Shown in pieces: positions 6,409 through 12,328 of a stretch of DNA of 12,328 nt (positions within the stretch are counted from its first letter, which is position 1; each line of letters starts with the position of its first letter). The notes under the pieces are model-generated. The model was not told the DNA's origin. It saw nothing but the letters and a program-made list of their open reading frames with translations, and did no database searches. The translations under genes and the position numbers were made by a program. The DNA lies in the NCBI GenBank assembly GCA_014846205.1, contig RKAY01000122.1:1-12328 (forward strand), in the 5' to 3' direction. The stretch is from Collinsella aerofaciens (lineage in GTDB: Bacteria; Actinomycetota; Coriobacteriia; Coriobacteriales; Coriobacteriaceae).

Positions 6409-7374
6409 ATGTGCACGAGTATTCGATTTACCGATAATTCTGGCAACATGTATCTGGGCCGCAACCTCGACTGGAGCTTTGACTACGGCGAGCAGGTTCG
6501 TGTGATGCCCCGCGGGTTCCACATCCCGTATTCGTTTATCGACGACACGACAGCGGCACACGCGGTAATCGGCATGTGCATCGATTACAAGAACTATCCC
6601 ATGTTTTTCGACTGCGGCAACGATGCGGGCCTGGCGGTGGCGGGCCTCAACTTTCCCGGCTATGCCGAGTATGCCGAGGGCCCGGTTGATGGCAAGACCA
6701 ATATCGCGGCCTACGAGTTTCCCCTGTGGGTGGCGTCGACGTTCTCGACGGTCGATGAGGTCGAGGTGGCGCTGCGTGACGTGGCGATCGTGGCCAAATC
6801 GGCGGGCGAAGGCCTAGGCGTGTCGCTGCTCCACTGGATTATCGGTGACGACCAGCGCAGCATTGTGGTCGAGATGATGGCCGACGGCCTGCATGTGTAC
6901 GATGATCCGGTTGACACCCTTGCCAACCAGCCGACCTTCCCGTGGCACATGGAAAACCTGCGCACCTATATCACCGCCACAAACGATTTTCCGCAGACGG
7001 CGACGTGGCGCGGCGCCGAGCTTAAGCCCTATGGCGCGGGTGCCGGCATGCGCGGCATTCCCGGCGACTGCTATTCGCCGAGCCGTTTTGTAAAGGCGGC
7101 GTACCTCAATGCCAATTATCCGCAAAAGGAGAGCGAGGCCGAAAACGTGATTCGCATGTTTCGCTCGCTCGAGGGCGTGATGATGGTCGAGGGGGCGTCC
7201 AGGATGGGCGATGGCAAGTTCGAGAAGACCATCTACACCGGATGCTTTAGCGCGCGTACGGGCAATTATTACTACGCGACGTACGAGGACCCTTCGATTC
7301 GCTACGTGAGCCTGATGGATGCCGAGGGTGCGAGTCCCGATAAGCTCGTGGTTCCCGAGCCGCGCCGTTCGTAG
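6409..7374 (+). CDS. choloylglycine hydrolase / bile salt hydrolase family protein
   Basis: A 321-residue N-terminal-nucleophile hydrolase of the linear-amide C-N hydrolase family. After removal of Met1, Cys2 is the catalytic residue (MCTSIRF). Other active-site residues of bile salt hydrolases are in place: Arg18 and Asp21 in GRNLDW, Asn81 in GLNFPGY, the Asn in LANQP near 173, and Arg226 in YSPSRF. Length and the absence of a signal peptide fit a cytoplasmic enzyme that deconjugates glycine- or taurine-linked bile acids. Penicillin V acylases and N-acyl-homoserine lactone acylases share the fold, so the substrate is probable rather than proven. The ATG at 6409 follows AGGAGG closely. It is a single-gene unit, isolated by a terminator upstream and a hairpin at 7399-7432. 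Confidence 0.9.
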   Translation: MCTSIRFTDNSGNMYLGRNLDWSFDYGEQVRVMPRGFHIPYSFIDDTTAAHAVIGMCIDYKNYPMFFDCGNDAGLAVAGLNFPGYAEYAEGPVDGKTNIAAYEFPLWVASTFSTVDEVEVALRDVAIVAKSAGEGLGVSLLHWIIGDDQRSIVVEMMADGLHVYDDPVDTLANQPTFPWHMENLRTYITATNDFPQTATWRGAELKPYGAGAGMRGIPGDCYSPSRFVKAAYLNANYPQKESEAENVIRMFRSLEGVMMVEGASRMGDGKFEKTIYTGCFSARTGNYYYATYEDPSIRYVSLMDAEGASPDKLVVPEPRRS

Positions 7375-7398
7375 CCGATAGCTTTACTGCAATGCAAT

Positions 7399-7432
7399 GC
7401 GGCCCTGCATCTCCTGTGAGGTGCAGGGCCGC
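7399..7432. terminator. bidirectional hairpin between bile salt hydrolase and kup
   Basis: A 14-bp GC-rich stem (7399-7412 with 7419-7432, one G-T pair) with a 6-base loop lies 24 bp after the bile salt hydrolase stop and 21 bp beyond the kup stop. Its position between convergent genes suggests a shared terminator. Neither side has a good T run, so it is not a textbook intrinsic terminator. Confidence 0.7.
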
Positions 7433-7453
7433 TGTCATCGATGTGCGACGTCG

Positions 7454-9703
7454 CTAGAAGTTAGCGTCGTTGAGTTGTTCGCTCTCGAGGCCGTCGAGTT
7501 GTTGCTGTTCGGGCGTCTCGGCGACGCTCTCGAGCAGCTCGGTGGGGTCGACGTTCATGTCCCTACCGGCTTCGTTGCCGTTGACCAGGTCGCCCGAGAA
7601 GATATCGACATCCATTTCCTCGGCTTCCTCGATCTGAACCTCGAGCGGCACCTGGGTGCGTACGAGTTTGACTGCCGGACGCATACGGGCAAAGAGGGGC
7701 ACGTACTCGATGATGATGGCCGAGTTCTCGAGACCATACCAACGTGCCGGGCTTCCGCAGGCGCGGCGGACGGCGTACTTGATAGCCATGACGCGATGGT
7801 CGTTGCGGTTGATGTCCGTCTCGGGGGCAAGCATCTTGCGTAGCATGCAAAAACGGAAGTCGCCCACGTTGCCGCGCGTCTCGTAGATGGAGTAGGTGTG
7901 GTGCTGCGGCGGCAACTCACCCGATGCCATCAGGTCGCCAACGATCTGGCGCAGGTAGGCATTAACGCGCTGGTTGACCTTAAAGCCCAGGTTCAGGCGC
8001 ACGCGGAACAGGAAGTCCGTGCCAAAGGTCTCAACGGAGTATTCGTGCGTATAGGGCTCGTCGGTAACGTGCACGTTGATGAACCAGTATGCCTTGGCGC
8101 GCTTGGGATGCTTGTCCAAGATGGAGTAGAGCACGTCGCGGTCGAGTGTGAGCGGGTCGGGGCTGTTGGTGAGGAACACCAGATTGTCGGCGAGCACGGG
8201 ATAGGTCTCGTCACTGCGCAGGCGATTGAGCTGGTCGATGTACTTGGAGACGGGCAGCAGAATCGTCTGCGTGCGCTCGATGGCGGTGCCGCGGCGCCAC
8301 ACATACATAAGGCCAAACAGCAGCGAGGCCAGGAAGATCATGACGTAGCCGCCGTCAAAGAACATGGTGAGGCACGAAGTGAAGAAGCACAGCTCAATGG
8401 CACCAAAGAGCAGGGCGAAGACGCAGGCACCCAGCTTGTGTTTGAGGATGCCGGCGATGTAGCTCGTCAAAAGCGTCGTGGTCATGAGCATGGTCACGGT
8501 AATGGCGAGGCCGTAGGCGCTCTCCATGCGCTCGGAGTTCTGGAACAGCAGCACGATGAAGATGCAGCCGACCCACATGATGTTGTTGACGAGCGGAATA
8601 TAGAGCTGGCCCTTGGTGTCGCTGGGGTAGTGGATGCGCAGGTGCGGCATAAGGTTGAGACGCGTGGCCTCGGATACCAGCGAGAACGAGCCGGTGATGA
8701 GCGCCTGCGAGGCGATGATCGCCGCTACGGCCGAAAGCACGATGGCAAAGGGGCGCAGGGGCTCGGGAAGCATCATATAGAACGGGTTGACGATATCCAT
8801 CACGAGCATCTGGGGGTTGGAGTTATTGGCGAGCAGCCATGCCCCCTGACCCAGATAGTTGAGGATGAGCGCTGCCTTAACAAACGGCCAGGATGCGTAG
8901 ATGTTGGCCTTGCCCACATGACCCATGTCCGAGTAGAGCGCCTCGGCGCCGGTCGTTGACAGGAAGACAAAGCCGAGCACCATAATGCCCGAGTGGTTGA
9001 TGGGCGAGAACAGGAACATGATGCCGCGGATGGGGCTGAGCGCGCGCAAGATGGACAGGTTGCCGAGCATGTTGAACAGACCGGCACCAGCCAAGAACAG
9101 GAACCACAGCGTCATGAGTGGGCCGAACAGCTTGCCGATCGACGAGGTGCCGGCACGCTGCATGGCAAATAGGCCGCAGATAATGATGATGGTAATAATG
9201 ATGACGTTGGTTTGCCCGTCACCCAAAAGCGCGTGGCCCCACTCGATGGTGCGCAGGCCCTCAATGGCCGTGGTGACCGTGACCGCGGGGGTGAGGATGC
9301 CGTCGGCGAGCAGCGCCGCGCCGCCGATCATGGCGGGGAGAATCAGCCACGGCGCCACCTTGCGCACGAGACTGAACAGAGCGAAGATGCCGCCTTCGTT
9401 GTGGTTGTCGGCCTTCATGGCGATTACCACGTACTTGACCGTGGTCACGAGCGTCATGGTCCAGATGACGAGCGAAAGCGCGCCCAGAATCATATCCTCG
9501 CTGACGGTGCCGATGCCGCCGTTGTTGGCGACGATTGATTTCATGGTGTACATAGGGCTCGTGCCGATGTCGCCATAGACGACGCCGAGCGTAACGAGCA
9601 GCATGCCAGCGGAGAGGGGAATGGCTCCGTGCCCGCCCTGCCCATGCCGGCCTTGGAGGTTTGCCTCCAATTTGGTGTGTGCCACGTGGACTCCCTTAGA
9701 CAT
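7454..9703 (-). CDS. kup: KUP-family potassium uptake protein
   Basis: A 749-residue KUP/HAK/KT potassium:proton symporter. The family hallmark GVVYGDIGTSPMYT is at 40-53 in the first membrane helix, and TGAEALYSDMGHVGKANI is at about 251-268. About 12 membrane segments cover residues 30-470, followed by a cytoplasmic C-terminal region of about 280 residues, longer than in E. coli Kup (622 in total), ending in an acidic Glu/Asp/Gln-rich tail. It should import K+ under low-potassium or acidic conditions. The start is uncertain: the ATG at 9703 follows AGGACGG at 8 bp, but a GTG at 9685 follows AAGGGAG at 5 bp, which would remove six residues. Two hairpins lie in the 216-bp leader region. It is transcribed in the same direction as the exporter gene upstream. 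Confidence 0.95.
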   Translation of the reverse strand: MSKGVHVAHTKLEANLQGRHGQGGHGAIPLSAGMLLVTLGVVYGDIGTSPMYTMKSIVANNGGIGTVSEDMILGALSLVIWTMTLVTTVKYVVIAMKADNHNEGGIFALFSLVRKVAPWLILPAMIGGAALLADGILTPAVTVTTAIEGLRTIEWGHALLGDGQTNVIIITIIIICGLFAMQRAGTSSIGKLFGPLMTLWFLFLAGAGLFNMLGNLSILRALSPIRGIMFLFSPINHSGIMVLGFVFLSTTGAEALYSDMGHVGKANIYASWPFVKAALILNYLGQGAWLLANNSNPQMLVMDIVNPFYMMLPEPLRPFAIVLSAVAAIIASQALITGSFSLVSEATRLNLMPHLRIHYPSDTKGQLYIPLVNNIMWVGCIFIVLLFQNSERMESAYGLAITVTMLMTTTLLTSYIAGILKHKLGACVFALLFGAIELCFFTSCLTMFFDGGYVMIFLASLLFGLMYVWRRGTAIERTQTILLPVSKYIDQLNRLRSDETYPVLADNLVFLTNSPDPLTLDRDVLYSILDKHPKRAKAYWFINVHVTDEPYTHEYSVETFGTDFLFRVRLNLGFKVNQRVNAYLRQIVGDLMASGELPPQHHTYSIYETRGNVGDFRFCMLRKMLAPETDINRNDHRVMAIKYAVRRACGSPARWYGLENSAIIIEYVPLFARMRPAVKLVRTQVPLEVQIEEAEEMDVDIFSGDLVNGNEAGRDMNVDPTELLESVAETPEQQQLDGLESEQLNDANF

Positions 9704-9785
9704 CCGGTTATCCGTCCTGAGTAGATAACTTATATGCCGCTTTTATACATACAAGAGCAGTTTGGCACATCAGGTTGTTTTAGAC

Positions 9786-9810
9786 AATAATTCCCCATCT
9801 GGGGATTATT
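9786..9810. promoter_or_regulatory. hairpin/dyad in the kup leader region
   Basis: AATAA-T-TCCCC (9786-9796) and GGGGATTATT (9801-9810) form a 10-bp stem with one bulged base and a four-base loop. It lies about 80 bp before the kup start and upstream of TATAAA and TATAAG sequences that could serve as -10 boxes. It may be an operator or part of the exporter terminator. No T tract follows beyond its own 3' arm. Confidence 0.4.
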
Positions 9811-9837
9811 CATGTACGCAGGTAGCATTTTAAAGCA

Positions 9838-9890
9838 GGGGCGCATCCGCTGAATGGCGTGCTGCAATGTGAGAACTGCGGACACGCCCC
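9838..9890 (-). terminator. candidate terminator or structured RNA after the exporter gene
   Basis: Read as minus-strand RNA, GGGGCGUGUCCGC (9890-9878) pairs with GCGGAUGCGCCCC (9850-9838) over 13 bp, with two adjacent G-U pairs, around a 27-base loop. The tandem G-U pairs form only on the minus strand, which points to function in minus-strand RNA. It starts 30 bp after the exporter stop. Only a weak T run follows (TGCTTTAAAA), so it may be a terminator or a leader RNA of kup. I see no match to the c-di-AMP (ydaO) riboswitch that often precedes potassium transporter genes. Confidence 0.45.
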
Positions 9891-9919
9891 GGCTTTGAAA
9901 CTGAATGAAGAGGGGGCTT

Positions 9920-10831
9920 TTAGGCGCGTGCTGTCTGGGCGATGCCGGCTTTGGCGCCTGCGCGTTTGTCGGCGAGTTCGCAAAAGAGCGCGCCGCCGAT
10001 GATAAGTGCGGCGCCCATCAGGCGGACCGGTGTCATGGCTTCGCCCAAAAGGGCGGCCGAGAACACGACCGCCGAAAGTGGCTCGAGGTAGCCGACGACC
10101 GCGACGGTCTGTACGGGCAGTTTGGCGACGGCGCTAAAGTAGAGCAGGCAACCGATGCCGGTATTGACGACACCGAGCATGCCGACGGCGCGCCAATCAA
10201 TGCTGGCGGCGACACCGGCGGACAGGAATGGGGGGATGCCCTGCGTGATGAGTGTGAGGGTCAGCGCGGTCACAAAGGCGGCGCTCACCTGGAGCGCGGA
10301 GTTTTCGAGGCCTTCGATGTGTGGCGCACCCTTGCTGGCGATGACCATCAGCGCGTAGCAGAAGGCCGAGGCGATGCCGCAAGCGATACCTGCAATGGGC
10401 ATATTGCCACCTAGACCTTGTGCCGCAATGAGAAAAGCACCGCACGCAACGGCGATAAAGCCGGCGATTTTGCCGCCGGTCAGCTTTTCGCCAAAGATGA
10501 GCGGGGAGAGCGCCATGACAATGATGGGGCCGCAGTAGTACAGCAGCGAGGATATACCGACGCCGATCGTCTGGTAGGCGCGGAACAGAAAAATCCAGCT
10601 GGCGCCCAGCGCGGCTCCCGAGAGGAGGAGGGCTGCTGCTTCGCGGGGGCGAGATGGCGCCTGCAACGTATGGCGTTGGGTGATGATGAGGATGGCGACA
10701 AGCGAGAGTGCGCCCAAAAACGTGCGGAGTAGCACGATATCGGAGCTCGGCAGCGCGATGGCAGCGGCGATGACGCCGTTGGAGCCAAACAATAGCAATG
10801 CTGCTAAGTACGTAAACAGTCCGTTGTTCAT
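9920..10831 (-). CDS. EamA/DMT-superfamily transporter (RhaT/RarD-like exporter)
   Basis: A 303-residue membrane protein with about ten helices in two EamA repeats (roughly residues 1-135 and 150-290). The first repeat ends with the typical SSLLYYCGPIIVMALSPLIFGEKLT pattern (split here: SSLLYYCGPIIV then FGEKLT), and the second with YLEPLSAVVFSAALLGEAMT, the same arrangement. Such carriers export amino acids or small metabolites; the substrate is not readable. The ATG at 10831 follows AGGGGA. The divergent LysR gene 118 bp away probably regulates it, the usual arrangement for LysR and a target exporter. Confidence 0.88.
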   Translation of the reverse strand: MNNGLFTYLAALLLFGSNGVIAAAIALPSSDIVLLRTFLGALSLVAILIITQRHTLQAPSRPREAAALLLSGAALGASWIFLFRAYQTIGVGISSLLYYCGPIIVMALSPLIFGEKLTGGKIAGFIAVACGAFLIAAQGLGGNMPIAGIACGIASAFCYALMVIASKGAPHIEGLENSALQVSAAFVTALTLTLITQGIPPFLSAGVAASIDWRAVGMLGVVNTGIGCLLYFSAVAKLPVQTVAVVGYLEPLSAVVFSAALLGEAMTPVRLMGAALIIGGALFCELADKRAGAKAGIAQTARA

Positions 10832-10845
10832 GCGCTGACATCCCC

Positions 10846-10904
10846 TCTATATCTGAGCATGTTCACTATGGGTGAGGTGGCTTTAGAAGAAAAGCGAATA
10901 TAAT
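10846..10904. promoter_or_regulatory. divergent promoters with candidate LysR box
   Basis: For the plus-strand LysR gene there is a perfect TATAAT at 10899-10904. For the minus-strand exporter there is TATAGA (10851-10846). Between them lies TCAC-N5-GTGA (10863-10875), which fits the LysR T-N11-A rule. It overlaps the -35 region of the exporter promoter and sits near -42 of the LysR promoter. Neither promoter has a good -35, as expected if activator binding is needed. The -10 of the LysR gene is strong evidence; the operator is a candidate. Confidence 0.5.
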
Positions 10905-10949
10905 GCATGGATAACATGACAAAAACTCATGCAAAGGTGGAGGGATGGC

Positions 10950-11807
10950 TTGGAAACGAATATTCAAAAGATGCAGGTGCTGCTGGAGACGGTGCGCGCC
11001 GGAAGCTTTACGCGTGCTGCCGAGCGCTTGAGCTATTCGCAGTCGGGCGTGAGCCGTATGGTGGCCGATCTTGAGGCCGACTGGGGCTTTAAGGTGCTTG
11101 ATAGAAGCCGCGAGGGCGTAGTGCTTTCTGCCGATGGACGGCAAGTTATGCCAGCGGTCGAGGCGTTATGCGAGGAATTTGTTCGTTTGCAGCGACGGGT
11201 GGATGAGATGCGTGGGCTCATGCGCGGCAAAATCTACATCGGTACGTTTTCGAGCGTGGCGACCCACGTGCTGCCGCCGGTGATCGCGCGCTTTCGCGCC
11301 GATCACCCGGACGTCGATTACGAGCTGCTGATGGGTGATTACTCCGAGATTGAGCAATGGGTGGCGGAAGGCCGCTGCGACCTGGGCTTTATTCCGCGTG
11401 AGCCACGCGGCGCCGGCATGGCGTCGCGGCCGTTGGTACAAGACGAGCTGATGGCCGTGGTGCCTGCGGACTCCTCGCTTGCCACCGCGGAGGTCGTCTC
11501 TCTTGCCGATTTGGCCAACGAGCAGTTTATTCTGCTGGAACGCGGCACCGATGACGAGATTACGCCGCTGTTTCGTCGGGCGGGACTGACAGTGCGCTCA
11601 AAACTGTCGACCTGGGATGACTATGCGATTATGGCCATGGTCGAGGACGGCCTGGGCGTGAGCATTCTTCCCGCGCTCATCTTGCGCCGCTGTCAGTTCG
11701 ATGTTGCCGTGCGTTCGCTCGAGGGGCATCCCCATCGGCAAATCAATGCGATATATCGCGCGACTGATGTTTCGCTTGCCGCCGCCCGATTCCTTGAATA
11801 CCTCTAA
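10950..11807 (+). CDS. LysR-family transcriptional regulator (divergent from exporter)
   Basis: A 285-residue LysR regulator. The helix-turn-helix occupies about residues 5-62 (GSFTRAAERLSYSQSGVSRM with wing DRSREGVVLSADG), and the effector-binding domain runs from about 85 to the end, starting GKIYIGTFSSVATHVLPPV. I chose a TTG start at 10950 because GGAGGG (10939-10944) lies 5 bp before it and it places the first helix correctly. The ATG at 10929 has no ribosome site and would add seven residues; an ATG at 10968 is also possible. It is divergent from the EamA exporter, which it probably controls along with itself. The effector is unknown. Between its stop and the next start lies the AATTGAAC cluster. 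Confidence 0.9.
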   Translation: METNIQKMQVLLETVRAGSFTRAAERLSYSQSGVSRMVADLEADWGFKVLDRSREGVVLSADGRQVMPAVEALCEEFVRLQRRVDEMRGLMRGKIYIGTFSSVATHVLPPVIARFRADHPDVDYELLMGDYSEIEQWVAEGRCDLGFIPREPRGAGMASRPLVQDELMAVVPADSSLATAEVVSLADLANEQFILLERGTDDEITPLFRRAGLTVRSKLSTWDDYAIMAMVEDGLGVSILPALILRRCQFDVAVRSLEGHPHRQINAIYRATDVSLAAARFLEYL

Positions 11808-11866
11808 ACGTGTACACGTCATTGTCCGCCTTGGGCAAATCTTGGAGTTCGGTACATTTTCTTATG

Positions 11867-11951
11867 AAATTGAACTTTCGAATGAGGTGCCGCGCTATAC
11901 TGCTGCCTAAATTGAACCTTGGTTCAATTCGTGTTCTATAAATTGAACTTT
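11867..11951. promoter_or_regulatory. AATTGAAC operator cluster before the HTH-aminotransferase gene
   Basis: The half-site AAATTGAAC occurs three times on the plus strand (11867-11875, 11909-11917, 11940-11948) and once inverted (GTTCAATT, 11922-11929). The middle pair makes a 20-bp palindrome, AATTGAACC-TT-GGTTCAATT (11910-11929). Spacings of 42 and 31 bp are near whole helical turns. TATACT at 11896-11901 is a likely -10, putting the palindrome at the start of transcription, where a repressor would block. A second possible -10, TATAAA, is at 11937-11942. The obvious candidate binder is the XRE domain encoded just downstream. Confidence 0.7.
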
Positions 11952-11969
11952 GCCAGCAAGGAGGTTCCT

Positions 11970-12328
11970 GTGGCCCAAGAGACGTTTAGCGATCGCCTGC
12001 GACAGGCTATGTCCGATCGCGACGTTCGACAGTCGGACGTGATTCGTGCATCGGAGATGTTCGGCAAAAAACTCGGTAAGAGTCAGATGAGCCAATATGT
12101 GAGCGGCAAGACGATCCCGCGGCGCGATGTGGCAGAGCTGCTTGCCCGCATTTTGGAGGTCGATGTTACCTGGCTGCTCGCCGGTGACGCCGATCAAAGC
12201 GAGGCATCATCGCCCCGCAACGTTTCTAGGCCCGAACCCCATCCCTCAGCTCAAATTCCAAGGAGCACCACCATGCGTACTTTTTCTAAATCCACCAAGC
12301 TCGATAACGTCCTGTATGACGTGCGCGG
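11970..12328 (+). CDS. XRE-type HTH fused to AlaA-like aminotransferase (truncated by window end)
   Basis: The frame is open from the GTG at 11970 to the window edge (119 codons plus two bases). AAGGAGG (11958-11964) lies 5 bp before the GTG. Residues 1 to about 75 are a Cro/C1-type helix-turn-helix: RLRQAMSDRDVRQSDVIRAS, then KSQMSQYVSGKTIPRRDVAELLA. A Ser/Pro-rich linker follows (about 76-100). At residue 102 the sequence MRTFSKSTKLDNVLYDVRG begins, matching the N-terminus of PLP-dependent alanine/valine-pyruvate aminotransferases of the AlaA group (E. coli AlaA: SSKLENVCYDIRG). The product would make alanine or similar amino acids from pyruvate while binding DNA. A second ribosome site precedes Met102. 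The PLP lysine and the rest of the enzyme lie outside the window, so the aminotransferase identity rests on 19 residues plus context. Confidence 0.8.
   Translation, partial: MAQETFSDRLRQAMSDRDVRQSDVIRASEMFGKKLGKSQMSQYVSGKTIPRRDVAELLARILEVDVTWLLAGDADQSEASSPRNVSRPEPHPSAQIPRSTTMRTFSKSTKLDNVLYDVR
12260..12275 (+). promoter_or_regulatory. internal ribosome binding site and start codon
   Basis: AAGGAG (12260-12265) lies 7 bp before an ATG (12273-12275) that is in frame with the upstream GTG and coincides with the first residue of the aminotransferase homology. This would allow a separate aminotransferase without the DNA-binding domain. Confidence 0.6.

Noticed and set aside
7898..8959. Long plus-strand open frame opposite kup
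   Set aside because: No recognisable domain or ribosome site; antisense shadow of the Kup transmembrane region.
11808..11819. Perfect 12-bp palindrome ACGTGTACACGT after the LysR stop
   Set aside because: A perfect palindrome of this length is expected a few times per 12 kb by chance, and there is no partner site.

Overview
The window looks like a chromosomal segment of a high-GC gut actinobacterium, most likely Collinsella or a close Coriobacteriia relative. The evidence is GC-rich third codon positions, a bile-salt-hydrolase-type gene, short single-gene or two-gene transcription units, and a DNA-binding/aminotransferase fusion of a kind I associate with Actinobacteria. The genus is an inference from recognition, not from a search. 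No phage genes, CRISPR array, tRNA, rRNA or intact transposase gene is visible.

Left part (1-3392): a minus-strand TPP riboswitch (30-121) controls a thiamine gene lying to the left of the window. Next to it is a 113-bp nested palindrome of REPIN/BIME type (143-255). Then, on the plus strand, come a Cof-type HAD phosphatase (288-1196), a LysR regulator 10 bp behind it (1207-2103), and a single-domain MetE-like methionine synthase (2259-3392) preceded by a candidate LysR box.

Middle (3434-7432): minus-strand esterase-like hydrolase (3434-4099) and AzgA-type purine permease (4237-5550), separated by a clear terminator. Diverging from the permease is a peptide-deformylase-like gene (5744-6163) whose motifs are eroded and whose catalytic Glu is Met. 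Its last codons run into a 109-bp palindromic element (6158-6266), followed by a strong terminator (6308-6346). Then comes a choloylglycine-hydrolase family gene (6409-7374), ending in a hairpin shared with the convergent kup gene.

Right part (7454-12328): a Kup potassium transporter (minus), an EamA/DMT exporter (minus) and a divergent LysR regulator (plus) that probably controls the exporter. At the edge is a truncated gene (11970 onward) in which an XRE-type helix-turn-helix is fused in frame to the start of an AlaA-like aminotransferase. It has its own internal ribosome binding site and sits behind a cluster of four AATTGAAC half-sites. This last locus is the most unusual thing in the window: it looks like an autoregulated enzyme-repressor gene able to make two products.

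The genes do not form one pathway. They are a mosaic of small metabolic and transport units (thiamine, methionine, purine, bile acid, potassium, amino acid) with several locally encoded regulators.
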